Source: CAVSWN01 sp046728115 (GTDB taxonomy: Bacteria; Acidobacteriota; Vicinamibacteria; Vicinamibacterales; CAVVIG01). From it: a stretch of DNA of 15,042 nt. Below, piece by piece: positions 1 through 5,248 of this stretch (its first letter is position 1; each line of letters starts with the position of its first letter). The position numbers and the translations under genes are program-made. The notes under the pieces are model-generated. The model was not told where the DNA came from and did not search any database. It saw only the letters and a program-made list of their open reading frames with translations. Location of the stretch: positions 1 through 15,042 of the forward strand of contig JBKPDW010000174.1 in NCBI GenBank assembly GCA_046728115.1. The letters run 5' to 3'.

Positions 1-491
1 AGGCCGGGCCGTCGGGCCACGTCGAACTGCCAACCAACCCACAGCAGCGTGAACCCTTGCTTCATCAGGAAACCGTCGCCCATCTCCGCCGGCGTGTCGG
101 GGTTGAGACTTCCCGACGCGTGGTTGAAGAATCCCAGCATGCCTTTGCCGCCGCGATTCGAGACCTCGTACAACACAGCGCCGTTGCCGCGCTCGATCTG
201 TTTGGGCTTGATCAGGAAGAAATCAGAGGAGAACTCGACCTTGCCGGCGGCATTGCGCGGGGCCTTGTCGAGATCCGAGACGATCCGGTTGGCCGGGAGG
301 GAGGGATCGACCGCGAAATAGATCTTCCCGATCAACTTCTCGTACGGCCCGGCAGAGCCGAATGGCTGGCCGCCCGCGAGATCGCTGCGCGATTGCACTT
401 CGATCCGAACGACCTCGGCCGAGAGCGGCGCGGCCGTCAGGCCAACCAAAAACACCGCCGCCGACACGGCACTGGTCACTCTCGACAACAT
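1..491 (-). CDS. Abhydrolase_10-type alpha/beta hydrolase domain protein, N-terminal part only
   Basis: The gene starts at ATG 491-489 and runs off the left edge, so only the first 163 residues are visible. A GGAGG ribosome-binding site at 501-497 decides the start. The first 25 residues form a Sec-type signal peptide (MLSRVTSAVSAAVFLVGLTA, ending near LSA). The mature part then reads VVRIEVQSRSDLAGGQPFG, GPYEKLIGKIYFAVDP, DLDKAPRNAAGKVEFSSDFF and GAVLYEVSNRGGKG. This block pattern is characteristic of the large secreted 'alpha/beta hydrolase domain' family (PF20091-like), whose members are usually several hundred residues long. The catalytic region lies outside the window, so no substrate can be proposed. 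The start is 23 bp after the stop of the GH105-like gene on the same strand, so the two are probably co-transcribed. The family call rests on remembered motifs, not on a search. Confidence 0.8.
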   Translation of the reverse strand, partial: MLSRVTSAVSAAVFLVGLTAAPLSAEVVRIEVQSRSDLAGGQPFGSAGPYEKLIGKIYFAVDPSLPANRIVSDLDKAPRNAAGKVEFSSDFFLIKPKQIERGNGAVLYEVSNRGGKGMLGFFNHASGSLNPDTPAEMGDGFLMKQGFTLLWVGWQFDVARRPG

Positions 492-514
492 GTTCACCTC
501 CACGGGAAGGCGCA

Positions 515-2164
515 TTATTTCCTGCTCATTTCGTAGAACTCGACGGACGCCAGCAGCGCCATCGCGCCGCCACGATCGTCAGGGCCGTTGATCGCGGCAC
601 GGTCGAGGTAGAACCGCTTGGTCGGTCCGCTGCCGGTGCTCGTACACACATCGATCAGCGAACCGTCTTCCACGACATGCGCCGCAAGGGCACGCCAGGC
701 GCGTTCGACGGCCGTCGTGTAGGCGCGATCGAGCCATCCGAGTCGGATACCCCGCGCCATCGCCGACAGAATCATCGCCGTCGCGGTTTCCTCACGGTAG
801 CTGCCGGGCTCGTCGAGGACCTGCCGCCACATGCCGTCGGGCGCCTGCTGCGCTTTGAGGCCAGACATGTGCCGCCGATAGATCTCGAGGAGACGCGCAC
901 GCGACGGATGCGGCTCGGGCATCGCCGTGAGCGCCTCCATCAATCCGAACGCGGCGAACCCGTTTCCGCGGCCCCACGCGAACGGGCCATCTGACGCGTG
1001 CATGAACACGCCGTCCGGGCGCTGCAGACGCGCCGCGTAGTCGATCAACATGCGAGCCGCATCGTCGAGATCGTGCGCCCGATCCGGGAGCGCGGACGTG
1101 CGCGCGAGCACGGAGGTCGCCATGAACATGTCATCGGTCCAGCCACCGCCGTACGCTGAGATCCCGTTGCTCTGCCGATGTGCGGCAAGCACCGCGCCCT
1201 CCTCCGCAAGAGCGCGCGCTGCGGATTCGCCTTCTTTGGCGAGGTCGGCGTAGATCATCGCGCCCGCAACGGACGTCAGCTGAATCCGATCGCCGAAGAG
1301 TTTTTTCTCGCCGGACAGCCAGGGCGCGACCTGCTGCCGCACCTTCGTCCGCAACGCTTCGTCTTTCGTGATCGCCGCCAGGCGAAGCGTGCTGGCCCAC
1401 GCCAGCGAGGGGATGTAGCTGACGCTCGGGTTCTCGGGGTAACGCTTCGCGAGCGTGCGCGCAATGTCCAGCGGATCGCGCGTGGCTCGGCTCACAATAG
1501 CCTCGTGCAGGCGCGACCGGCCCATGTGTTCGTCGAGAGCCTTGGAAAGTCCCGCGATGGCATCGGACGCCTTCAGCGTCACGGCAGGTACGGCGCCAAG
1601 GTTCGCGGCGCGCGCGTCGCCCAGCGCGGCAGCGAGCGACGACACAGACGGACTGTCGCTGCCGCTGCTGCTGACGATCACGACGAGATCCGGAGCCTGA
1701 AAGGCGACCCACCGCCAGATGTAACGCGACTCGGGCTGCTGCTGGTCGTCGAAGAACCCTTTGTCCGGCGGAAACTGAAAGGCCTGCTGACGCGAACGGC
1801 CGTGGGGATCCGCCATCGGCAGCACGCTCACGGCCCATCGCTCGCGCACGGCTTTGGCCGAACGCGACTTGAACCATCGCACGAGATCGAGCGCCGTCTG
1901 CGCGCTGTCGCCGCTGTCGAATCCGCCGATGATCACGAGACGACGAGCGGCACCGGGCTTGAAGGAATCGGCGTTTTCGATCGTGACGAGTTGCACAGCA
2001 GCCCGCGTGATGCCAGCCGCGCTGACGATCCTCGGATCGCCCGGAAGATCGGCGACGGCCCGCACCTCCCGAGACCACTCGTTGGGCGTCGGCACCTGGC
2101 TCGCGCGGCCCCGGCCCGGTGGAACCAGCGCAAGTGCCATGCACAAGACGCCGAAGGGGTTCAT
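515..2164 (-). CDS. Secreted GH105/GH88-like unsaturated glycuronyl hydrolase with degenerate M14-like N-terminal domain
   Basis: The protein has 549 residues from ATG 2164. The open frame extends further upstream, but the extension crosses the toxin terminator and has no signal peptide, whereas MNPFGVLCMALALV looks like a signal start. The ribosome-binding site is weak. Residues about 330-549 look like an alpha/alpha-barrel of the GH105/GH88 type. WTDDMFMATSVLAR (about 342) matches the position of the catalytic Asp region of YteR. HASDGPFAWGRGNGF (about 389), YREETATAM (about 456) and a closing GPDDRGGAMALLASVEF also fit. These families hydrolyse 4,5-unsaturated uronic acid ends left by polysaccharide lyases. 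Residues about 76-180 resemble an M14 carboxypeptidase-like fold: LVIIGGFDSGDSAQTA sits where GGIHGxE is expected, followed by VLPMADPHGR and RYIWRWVAFQAPDLVV. The zinc-binding His and Glu are not present, so that domain is probably non-catalytic. Export and a role in pectin or glycan breakdown are inferred. The substrate is unknown. Confidence 0.75.
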   Translation of the reverse strand: MNPFGVLCMALALVPPGRGRASQVPTPNEWSREVRAVADLPGDPRIVSAAGITRAAVQLVTIENADSFKPGAARRLVIIGGFDSGDSAQTALDLVRWFKSRSAKAVRERWAVSVLPMADPHGRSRQQAFQFPPDKGFFDDQQQPESRYIWRWVAFQAPDLVVIVSSSGSDSPSVSSLAAALGDARAANLGAVPAVTLKASDAIAGLSKALDEHMGRSRLHEAIVSRATRDPLDIARTLAKRYPENPSVSYIPSLAWASTLRLAAITKDEALRTKVRQQVAPWLSGEKKLFGDRIQLTSVAGAMIYADLAKEGESAARALAEEGAVLAAHRQSNGISAYGGGWTDDMFMATSVLARTSALPDRAHDLDDAARMLIDYAARLQRPDGVFMHASDGPFAWGRGNGFAAFGLMEALTAMPEPHPSRARLLEIYRRHMSGLKAQQAPDGMWRQVLDEPGSYREETATAMILSAMARGIRLGWLDRAYTTAVERAWRALAAHVVEDGSLIDVCTSTGSGPTKRFYLDRAAINGPDDRGGAMALLASVEFYEMSRK

Positions 2165-2196
2165 CCTGTCGCAGTTTAACGGGAGTGACGAGCCCG

Positions 2197-2222
2197 AGAA
2201 AGGGGGACGGGCCCCCTTTTTA
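2197..2222 (-). terminator. Intrinsic-terminator-like hairpin at the end of the toxin-antitoxin operon
   Basis: AAAGGGGG at 2199-2206 pairs perfectly with CCCCCTTT at 2212-2219 across a five-base loop, and an A-T and a G-T pair extend the base. Read on the minus strand, the hairpin begins right at the toxin stop codon (TAA, 2222-2220) and ends in TTTCTC. That is a mediocre U-tract for the minus strand. The plus-strand reading ends in five Ts and is the better terminator, but no plus-strand gene is present. It most likely ends the toxin-antitoxin transcript and insulates the hydrolase gene that starts at 2164. Confidence 0.7.
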
Positions 2223-2753
2223 GCCGCGGAAATGATGCACGCGATCGAGCAGCTCGTCCGATGGGGAGGCCCGGTCCGCGGCCATCCATCCGACGAGATT
2301 GCGCGGAGGCCCGAAAAGGACGATGACACGCCCGTCGCGCGCGTCAGGCGCGGGCTTCATGCCGGCGCGCACGACCCACCCACGCGCGCCGCCAGGCTCG
2401 AGCGCGGCGGACGGCGCGACAAGAGCGGTGGCGCCGCGGGCTCGAAGCGCGCGAGCCGTACGCTGGCACACGGGGTACGTTTCTGGACCACCGGTCGCGG
2501 TCGACGCAGGCAGCTGGACGATGTGCGCCGGCATCTCGCCAATCTCGACGCTCCACAGCTGACGGCGTACGGTCGCCAGATCCACCGGGTCGGTGATCTC
2601 CTCGTGCCGGAGAAACTCCGCCCAGGCACCGTCGGGTGTATCAGCGAAATAATGCGCCGGCCCTTCGCCGGCGCCATGCCACCGCCCGGCAGGCTGCGAG
2701 GCGTCTTCCCACAAGAACGGATATCGCGCGTCGACTTGTCGAAACCCGATCAT
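2220..2753 (-). CDS. RES-domain toxin of a type II toxin-antitoxin system
   Basis: The protein has 177 residues, the usual size for a RES-domain toxin. Candidate conserved residues are Arg24 in AGRWHG, Tyr35 and Glu46 in HYFADTPDGAWAEFLRHEE, and Ser115 in ALVAPSAAL. Together they give the Arg-Glu-Ser signature that names the family. Characterised members act on NAD: MbcT is an NAD phosphorylase, and ParT ADP-ribosylates phosphoribosyl pyrophosphate synthetase. Growth arrest through NAD metabolism is therefore the likely activity, but the exact reaction cannot be read from sequence. The start is ATG 2753-2751, overlapping the antitoxin TGA (2752-2750) as ATGA. No clear ribosome-binding site precedes it, so translation is probably coupled to the antitoxin. 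The frame stays open upstream to 3398, but that stretch overlaps the antitoxin in another frame and is an artefact. The stop codon lies at the base of the terminator hairpin. Confidence 0.9.
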   Translation of the reverse strand: MIGFRQVDARYPFLWEDASQPAGRWHGAGEGPAHYFADTPDGAWAEFLRHEEITDPVDLATVRRQLWSVEIGEMPAHIVQLPASTATGGPETYPVCQRTARALRARGATALVAPSAALEPGGARGWVVRAGMKPAPDARDGRVIVLFGPPRNLVGWMAADRASPSDELLDRVHHFRG

Positions 2754-3370
2754 GTGGCGTCGAGTGAAACCAGCTCGCGCGCCAGCGCTCGTACGCGAGC
2801 GGGGCCCGGATGATCCGGATCCCAGTCGCCGTGAAGAAGCGACGCCGGCGTTCGATCGCCGAGCAGCGACCGCTTGCGTACGAACCAGCGCCGGACGCCG
2901 ATGTCGTTGTACGACCCCGCGAGGTCGCCGATCACCAGCGCCAGGAAGTGGAGCCGCGCCGCCACGTCGTCGGGCGTGGCCCGCTCGCCGGTCTGGTAAC
3001 GCCGCAGACTCGACACCGACACGTTGAGCAAGGTTGACAGATCCTCGGCGTCGAACACGCGCGAGACGCCTTGCCATTCGAACCTGGGAACCGGTGATGC
3101 CTCGAGAGCGGCGACGATCGTTTGGAGCCACCGCGCCAGCTGCTCGGGATCGGGCGCTTCGACGTTCCGCAGCTCCGCCGCCGGCGTGGTGGCGATGCCG
3201 GCCCTGGCCACGCGATCGGCGACGTGCCGAACGGCCTCGGAGGTCGTGGCCGCGCCAGGCGCGGAGTCGGCGATGAGGCCCATCGCCTCGGCCCGGCGGA
3301 CGGCGTCGAACGCCAGCCGGCGGAGATCGGGCCGATCTGGAACTCGAACGGAAACAGATCGGGACGCCAT
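2750..3370 (-). CDS. Xre/MbcA/ParS-type antitoxin with C-terminal toxin-binding domain (DUF2384-like)
   Basis: The protein has 206 residues. Residues about 105-135 (DAEDLSTLLNVSVSSLRRYQTGER) form a helix-turn-helix. Residues about 150-200 (GSYNDIGVRRWFVRKRSLLGDRTP, then GDWDPDHPGPARVRALA) match the toxin-binding domain of Xre/MbcA/ParS antitoxins, which plugs the RES active site. The roughly 100 residues before the helix-turn-helix are longer than in minimal family members and contain nothing I recognise beyond probable helices. The gene precedes the toxin, as is usual for RES/Xre pairs, and overlaps it by four bases. The start is ATG 3370-3368. It has no credible ribosome-binding site, and the predicted transcription start is 0-3 bases upstream, so the mRNA is probably leaderless. 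Autoregulation is likely because direct repeats overlap the promoter. Confidence 0.9.
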   Translation of the reverse strand: MASRSVSVRVPDRPDLRRLAFDAVRRAEAMGLIADSAPGAATTSEAVRHVADRVARAGIATTPAAELRNVEAPDPEQLARWLQTIVAALEASPVPRFEWQGVSRVFDAEDLSTLLNVSVSSLRRYQTGERATPDDVAARLHFLALVIGDLAGSYNDIGVRRWFVRKRSLLGDRTPASLLHGDWDPDHPGPARVRALARELVSLDAT

Positions 3371-3373
3371 TAC

Positions 3374-3391
3374 ATTCCGATCTTATTCCGA
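3374..3391 (-). promoter_or_regulatory. Candidate autoregulatory operator of the toxin-antitoxin operon
   Basis: On the minus strand the sequence reads TCGGAATAAGATCGGAAT. Two identical TCGGAAT repeats (3391-3385 and 3380-3374) start 11 bp apart, one helical turn. Each shares one base with the TAAGAT -10 hexamer between them. A helix-turn-helix antitoxin bound to both would cover the -10 box completely. The repeats are seen directly; binding by the neighbouring antitoxin is inferred from how such operons are usually regulated. Confidence 0.55.
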
Positions 3392-3408
3392 ACGACATCC
3401 GCCGTCAA
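3380..3408 (-). promoter_or_regulatory. Sigma-70-type promoter of the toxin-antitoxin operon
   Basis: On the minus strand TTGACG (3408-3403, five of six consensus bases) is followed by exactly 17 bp and then TAAGAT (3385-3380, four of six). The -10 box ends nine bases before the antitoxin ATG (3370), which puts the transcription start at about 3373-3370 and implies a leaderless transcript. This is the best-formed promoter I see in the window and lies in the 53 bp between the VOC gene stop and the antitoxin. Confidence 0.65.
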
Positions 3409-3409
3409 G

Positions 3410-3436
3410 CAACAGAAACCGTTTTACGCTCTGTTG
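3410..3436 (-). repeat. Inverted repeat spanning the stop codon of the VOC gene
   Basis: CAACAGA (3410-3416) is perfectly inverted as TCTGTTG (3430-3436) around a 13-base loop that contains the VOC stop codon (3426-3424). No T-run follows on the minus strand, so it is not a standard intrinsic terminator. It sits immediately upstream of the -35 box of the toxin-antitoxin promoter. It could weakly stop cassette read-through, protect the 3' end, or be chance. Confidence 0.35.
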
Positions 3437-4089
3437 TCCTTGGTCTGATTGCTGATCTGCAAATCCCAGCCGTCCGGGTCTGTCACGTGGAAGCTCTTGA
3501 AGTTCTCGCCGACCATGTCGGGCCGTGGGGCGAGACCCCGTTTTTCGAGCTCTGCTTTCACCTGCTCGGTATCCCAGGGCTGCACGCCCCACGACACGTG
3601 GTTGATGACGCCGGTAATCGGCGGACGCGTGCCGCGACCACCGCCTGTGCCCGCCTGCGCGTTCGTGGCGGCCGCAGGCGCCTGCGCGCCGACGCCGTTC
3701 GCCCCGCCCGCGGCCGCGGTCTGGCCTTCGGCTGGTGCACGGCGATTGCGGATGATGATGCCGCCGATGCCGTTGATGTCGAGCGTGCACTGGCTGTTGC
3801 CGTTGTCGTTGCGGATCGTCCAGCCCATCAGATCACGATAGAACGCCGTGCTCTTCCGGTAGTCGGACACCGCGTAGGAGATGTGATCGAGCCACACCGT
3901 CTTCCATGGCGCAGGCTCGAACGCCTGCGGAATCGGCGGCTTGGGGGCATTCTGCGCCGCGCCCTGCGCGAGGGCGTTCGCGCCTGGTACCGCGCCGGCC
4001 GCGACCAGCGCGAGGCTCTGAATCAGGTGACGCCGCGTCATCCTGCCATCCTCGAAGTCCTTCAACAATGCAGCAATCACGCTTTCCAT
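3424..4089 (-). CDS. Exported VOC-fold (glyoxalase/bleomycin resistance/dioxygenase-like) protein
   Basis: The protein has 221 residues from ATG 4089, chosen because GAGGAG at 4100-4095 sits five bases upstream. The in-frame ATG at 4104 would overlap that site. A twin-arginine-like export signal begins with MTRRHLIQSLALVAAGAVPG (about residues 17-36). The remainder is a VOC module: a first beta-alpha-beta-beta-beta half with WLDHISYAVSDYRKSTAFYRD (His69) and a second half with VINHVSWGV (His164) ending in HVTDPDGWDLQIS. The two His are plausible metal ligands. The last ligand position, normally Glu, reads GWDLQ and is uncertain. The halves are separated by about 40 residues rich in Ala, Gly and Gln (about 116-155), an unusually long low-complexity insertion. 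VOC proteins range from isomerases to dioxygenases, so the reaction is unknown. It is the last gene of the co-oriented cassette. Confidence 0.85.
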   Translation of the reverse strand: MESVIAALLKDFEDGRMTRRHLIQSLALVAAGAVPGANALAQGAAQNAPKPPIPQAFEPAPWKTVWLDHISYAVSDYRKSTAFYRDLMGWTIRNDNGNSQCTLDINGIGGIIIRNRRAPAEGQTAAAGGANGVGAQAPAAATNAQAGTGGGRGTRPPITGVINHVSWGVQPWDTEQVKAELEKRGLAPRPDMVGENFKSFHVTDPDGWDLQISNQTKDNRA

Positions 4090-4102
4090 GGGAACTCCTC
4101 GC

Positions 4103-4120
4103 AATCAGTGAATTGGCGAA
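4103..4120. repeat. Partial copy of the intergenic REP-like element
   Basis: The 42-base spacer between the beta-propeller stop (4132) and the VOC start (4089) contains AATCAGTGAATTGGCGAA. Its AGTGAATT and GTGAATTGG words recur in the full elements at 5161-5246 and 7208-7291. Only one arm is present here. The similarity is short and taken alone could be chance. Confidence 0.4.
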
Positions 4121-4131
4121 GCCCGAGCCTC

Positions 4132-5205
4132 TCAAGGCCGCGACAGCTTCAATCCGCCGCCAAACGGATCGGTTCCAATCTTGTGTCTCGCCGAGACGCT
4201 CATCGTCTTCACGTCGACGACCACGACGTCGCCCATGCCGGACTCGAAGACATACAGCTTCGTGTTGTCCGGCGAAAATACCGGGAATCCAGGTCCCTTG
4301 CCGATCTTCACGGTCGACAGCATGGTCTTGTTCACCGCATCGATGATCGCGACGTCTTCCGAATCGCTGTGCGTGGAGGCTGCGTAGCGGCCGTCGGCCG
4401 AAACGGCCATCCGACCCGCGCCTTTCCCGCCCGTGGGGATGACCTTGATCACTGCGTCGGTCTTCGAATCGGCGACGGTCACCGACCCATCGCCGTCTTC
4501 GTGAAACCAGACGTCACCGTTCGGCGCAAACGCCACACCGACAGGACCGCCCTCTACCGTAATGATCTTCACGATGCGATCGGTCTTCGTATCGATGACG
4601 ACGACGCGGTTGTCGTTACGGTGGGGGTAATAGAGCTTGTCGGTGCCGGGCTGGATCTGCAGGTAGTGACCGCCGCGCAACAGGAGATCGATCTTCTTCA
4701 GAACTTTGCCGCCTTTGACGTCGTACACGACCACGCCCGGCACGTCCGCATTTTCGACGCCGATGTAGAGCTTGCTGTTGTCGGTCGTCAGCGCCATCCC
4801 GTGCGGCGATGCCGACGTATCGGGCGGAGGCGGCGGCGCGCCGTTTCTCCCTGCCGCGCGCGCCCGCGGCGATCGCTTGAAGTAGTCGCTCTCGATGCGG
4901 CCTTTCTCTTTGAACGTGCTCCCGTCGAGGATCTCCACGATCGAGGCGGCCGGCACCGAGGCGAAGACCGTGGAACCGTCCGCCGTAATCGCCCCTTCGT
5001 GCGGCTGATCGGGCGCAACGAATTCGTGCAGAACTTTGCCGGTCACCGGATCGATCTCGTAGACGGTGTGATTGGAGTGGCTGAGGACAACGAGCGTGTG
5101 CGAAGGGGCTTGCGCGAACAGACCACTAACGGCGAAGAACGACGCGACGATCGCCGGCGTAATTGGTGAGTTGGCGAGGTAGTGAATTCGTGACTGGTGT
5201 TTCAC
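4132..5205 (-). CDS. YVTN/YncE-like beta-propeller protein, exported
   Basis: The protein has 357 residues starting with GTG at 5205-5203. No in-frame ATG lies upstream, and the only SD-like sequence is GGTGA four bases before. AIVASFFAVSGLFAQA (about residues 18-33) is the hydrophobic core and end of a Sec signal peptide. The rest repeats blades of the type HTLVVLSHSNHTVYEIDPVTGKVL, KLYIGVENADVPGVVVYDV, DNRVVVIDTKTDRIVKIITV, GSVTVADSKTDAVIKVI and KLYVFESGMGDVVVVDV, the pattern of YVTN/YncE seven-bladed propellers. A Pro-rich loop (GAPPPPPDTS) interrupts one blade. Such proteins bind partners or ligands and are not usually enzymes. The first 17 residues are encoded by the repeat element that overlaps the gene start, so this part of the signal sequence looks acquired. 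It is the fourth gene of the cassette. Confidence 0.85.
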   Translation of the reverse strand: MKHQSRIHYLANSPITPAIVASFFAVSGLFAQAPSHTLVVLSHSNHTVYEIDPVTGKVLHEFVAPDQPHEGAITADGSTVFASVPAASIVEILDGSTFKEKGRIESDYFKRSPRARAAGRNGAPPPPPDTSASPHGMALTTDNSKLYIGVENADVPGVVVYDVKGGKVLKKIDLLLRGGHYLQIQPGTDKLYYPHRNDNRVVVIDTKTDRIVKIITVEGGPVGVAFAPNGDVWFHEDGDGSVTVADSKTDAVIKVIPTGGKGAGRMAVSADGRYAASTHSDSEDVAIIDAVNKTMLSTVKIGKGPGFPVFSPDNTKLYVFESGMGDVVVVDVKTMSVSARHKIGTDPFGGGLKLSRP

Positions 5206-5246
5206 GTCATCACCAACTCGCTAATTCACTCTTGACCCAATTCACT
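5160..5246. repeat. REP-like inverted-repeat element, copy 1, overlapping the beta-propeller start
   Basis: AATTGGTGAGTTGGCGA (5161-5177) is repeated in inverse at 5210-5226 with 14 of 17 matches. AGTGAATT occurs at 5181-5188 and inverted at 5223-5230 and 5239-5246. The copy at 7211-7276 has the same spacing between arms: the first 16 bases match 15 of 16, and ATCACCAACTC is identical at 5209-5219 and 7259-7269. The middle has diverged while the length is kept. The GTG start of the beta-propeller gene lies in the loop. Confidence 0.7.
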
Positions 5247-5248
5247 TA

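Noticed and set aside
2165..2329. N-terminal extension of the GH105-like gene
   Set aside because: It would run through the toxin stop and the terminator hairpin and would bury the signal peptide that begins at 2164.
2220..3398. A 392-codon minus-strand open frame covering both toxin and upstream region
   Set aside because: The upstream two-fifths is Arg/Pro-rich, unlike any family, and overlaps the well-supported antitoxin in another frame. The real toxin starts at 2753 with the ATGA overlap.
3487..5169. Long plus-strand open frame of 560 codons (and similar ones at 7208-8788, 8746-10299 and 11839-12918)
   Set aside because: These are antisense shadows of strong minus-strand genes in GC-rich DNA, rich in Arg/His/Ala and lacking any recognisable domain.
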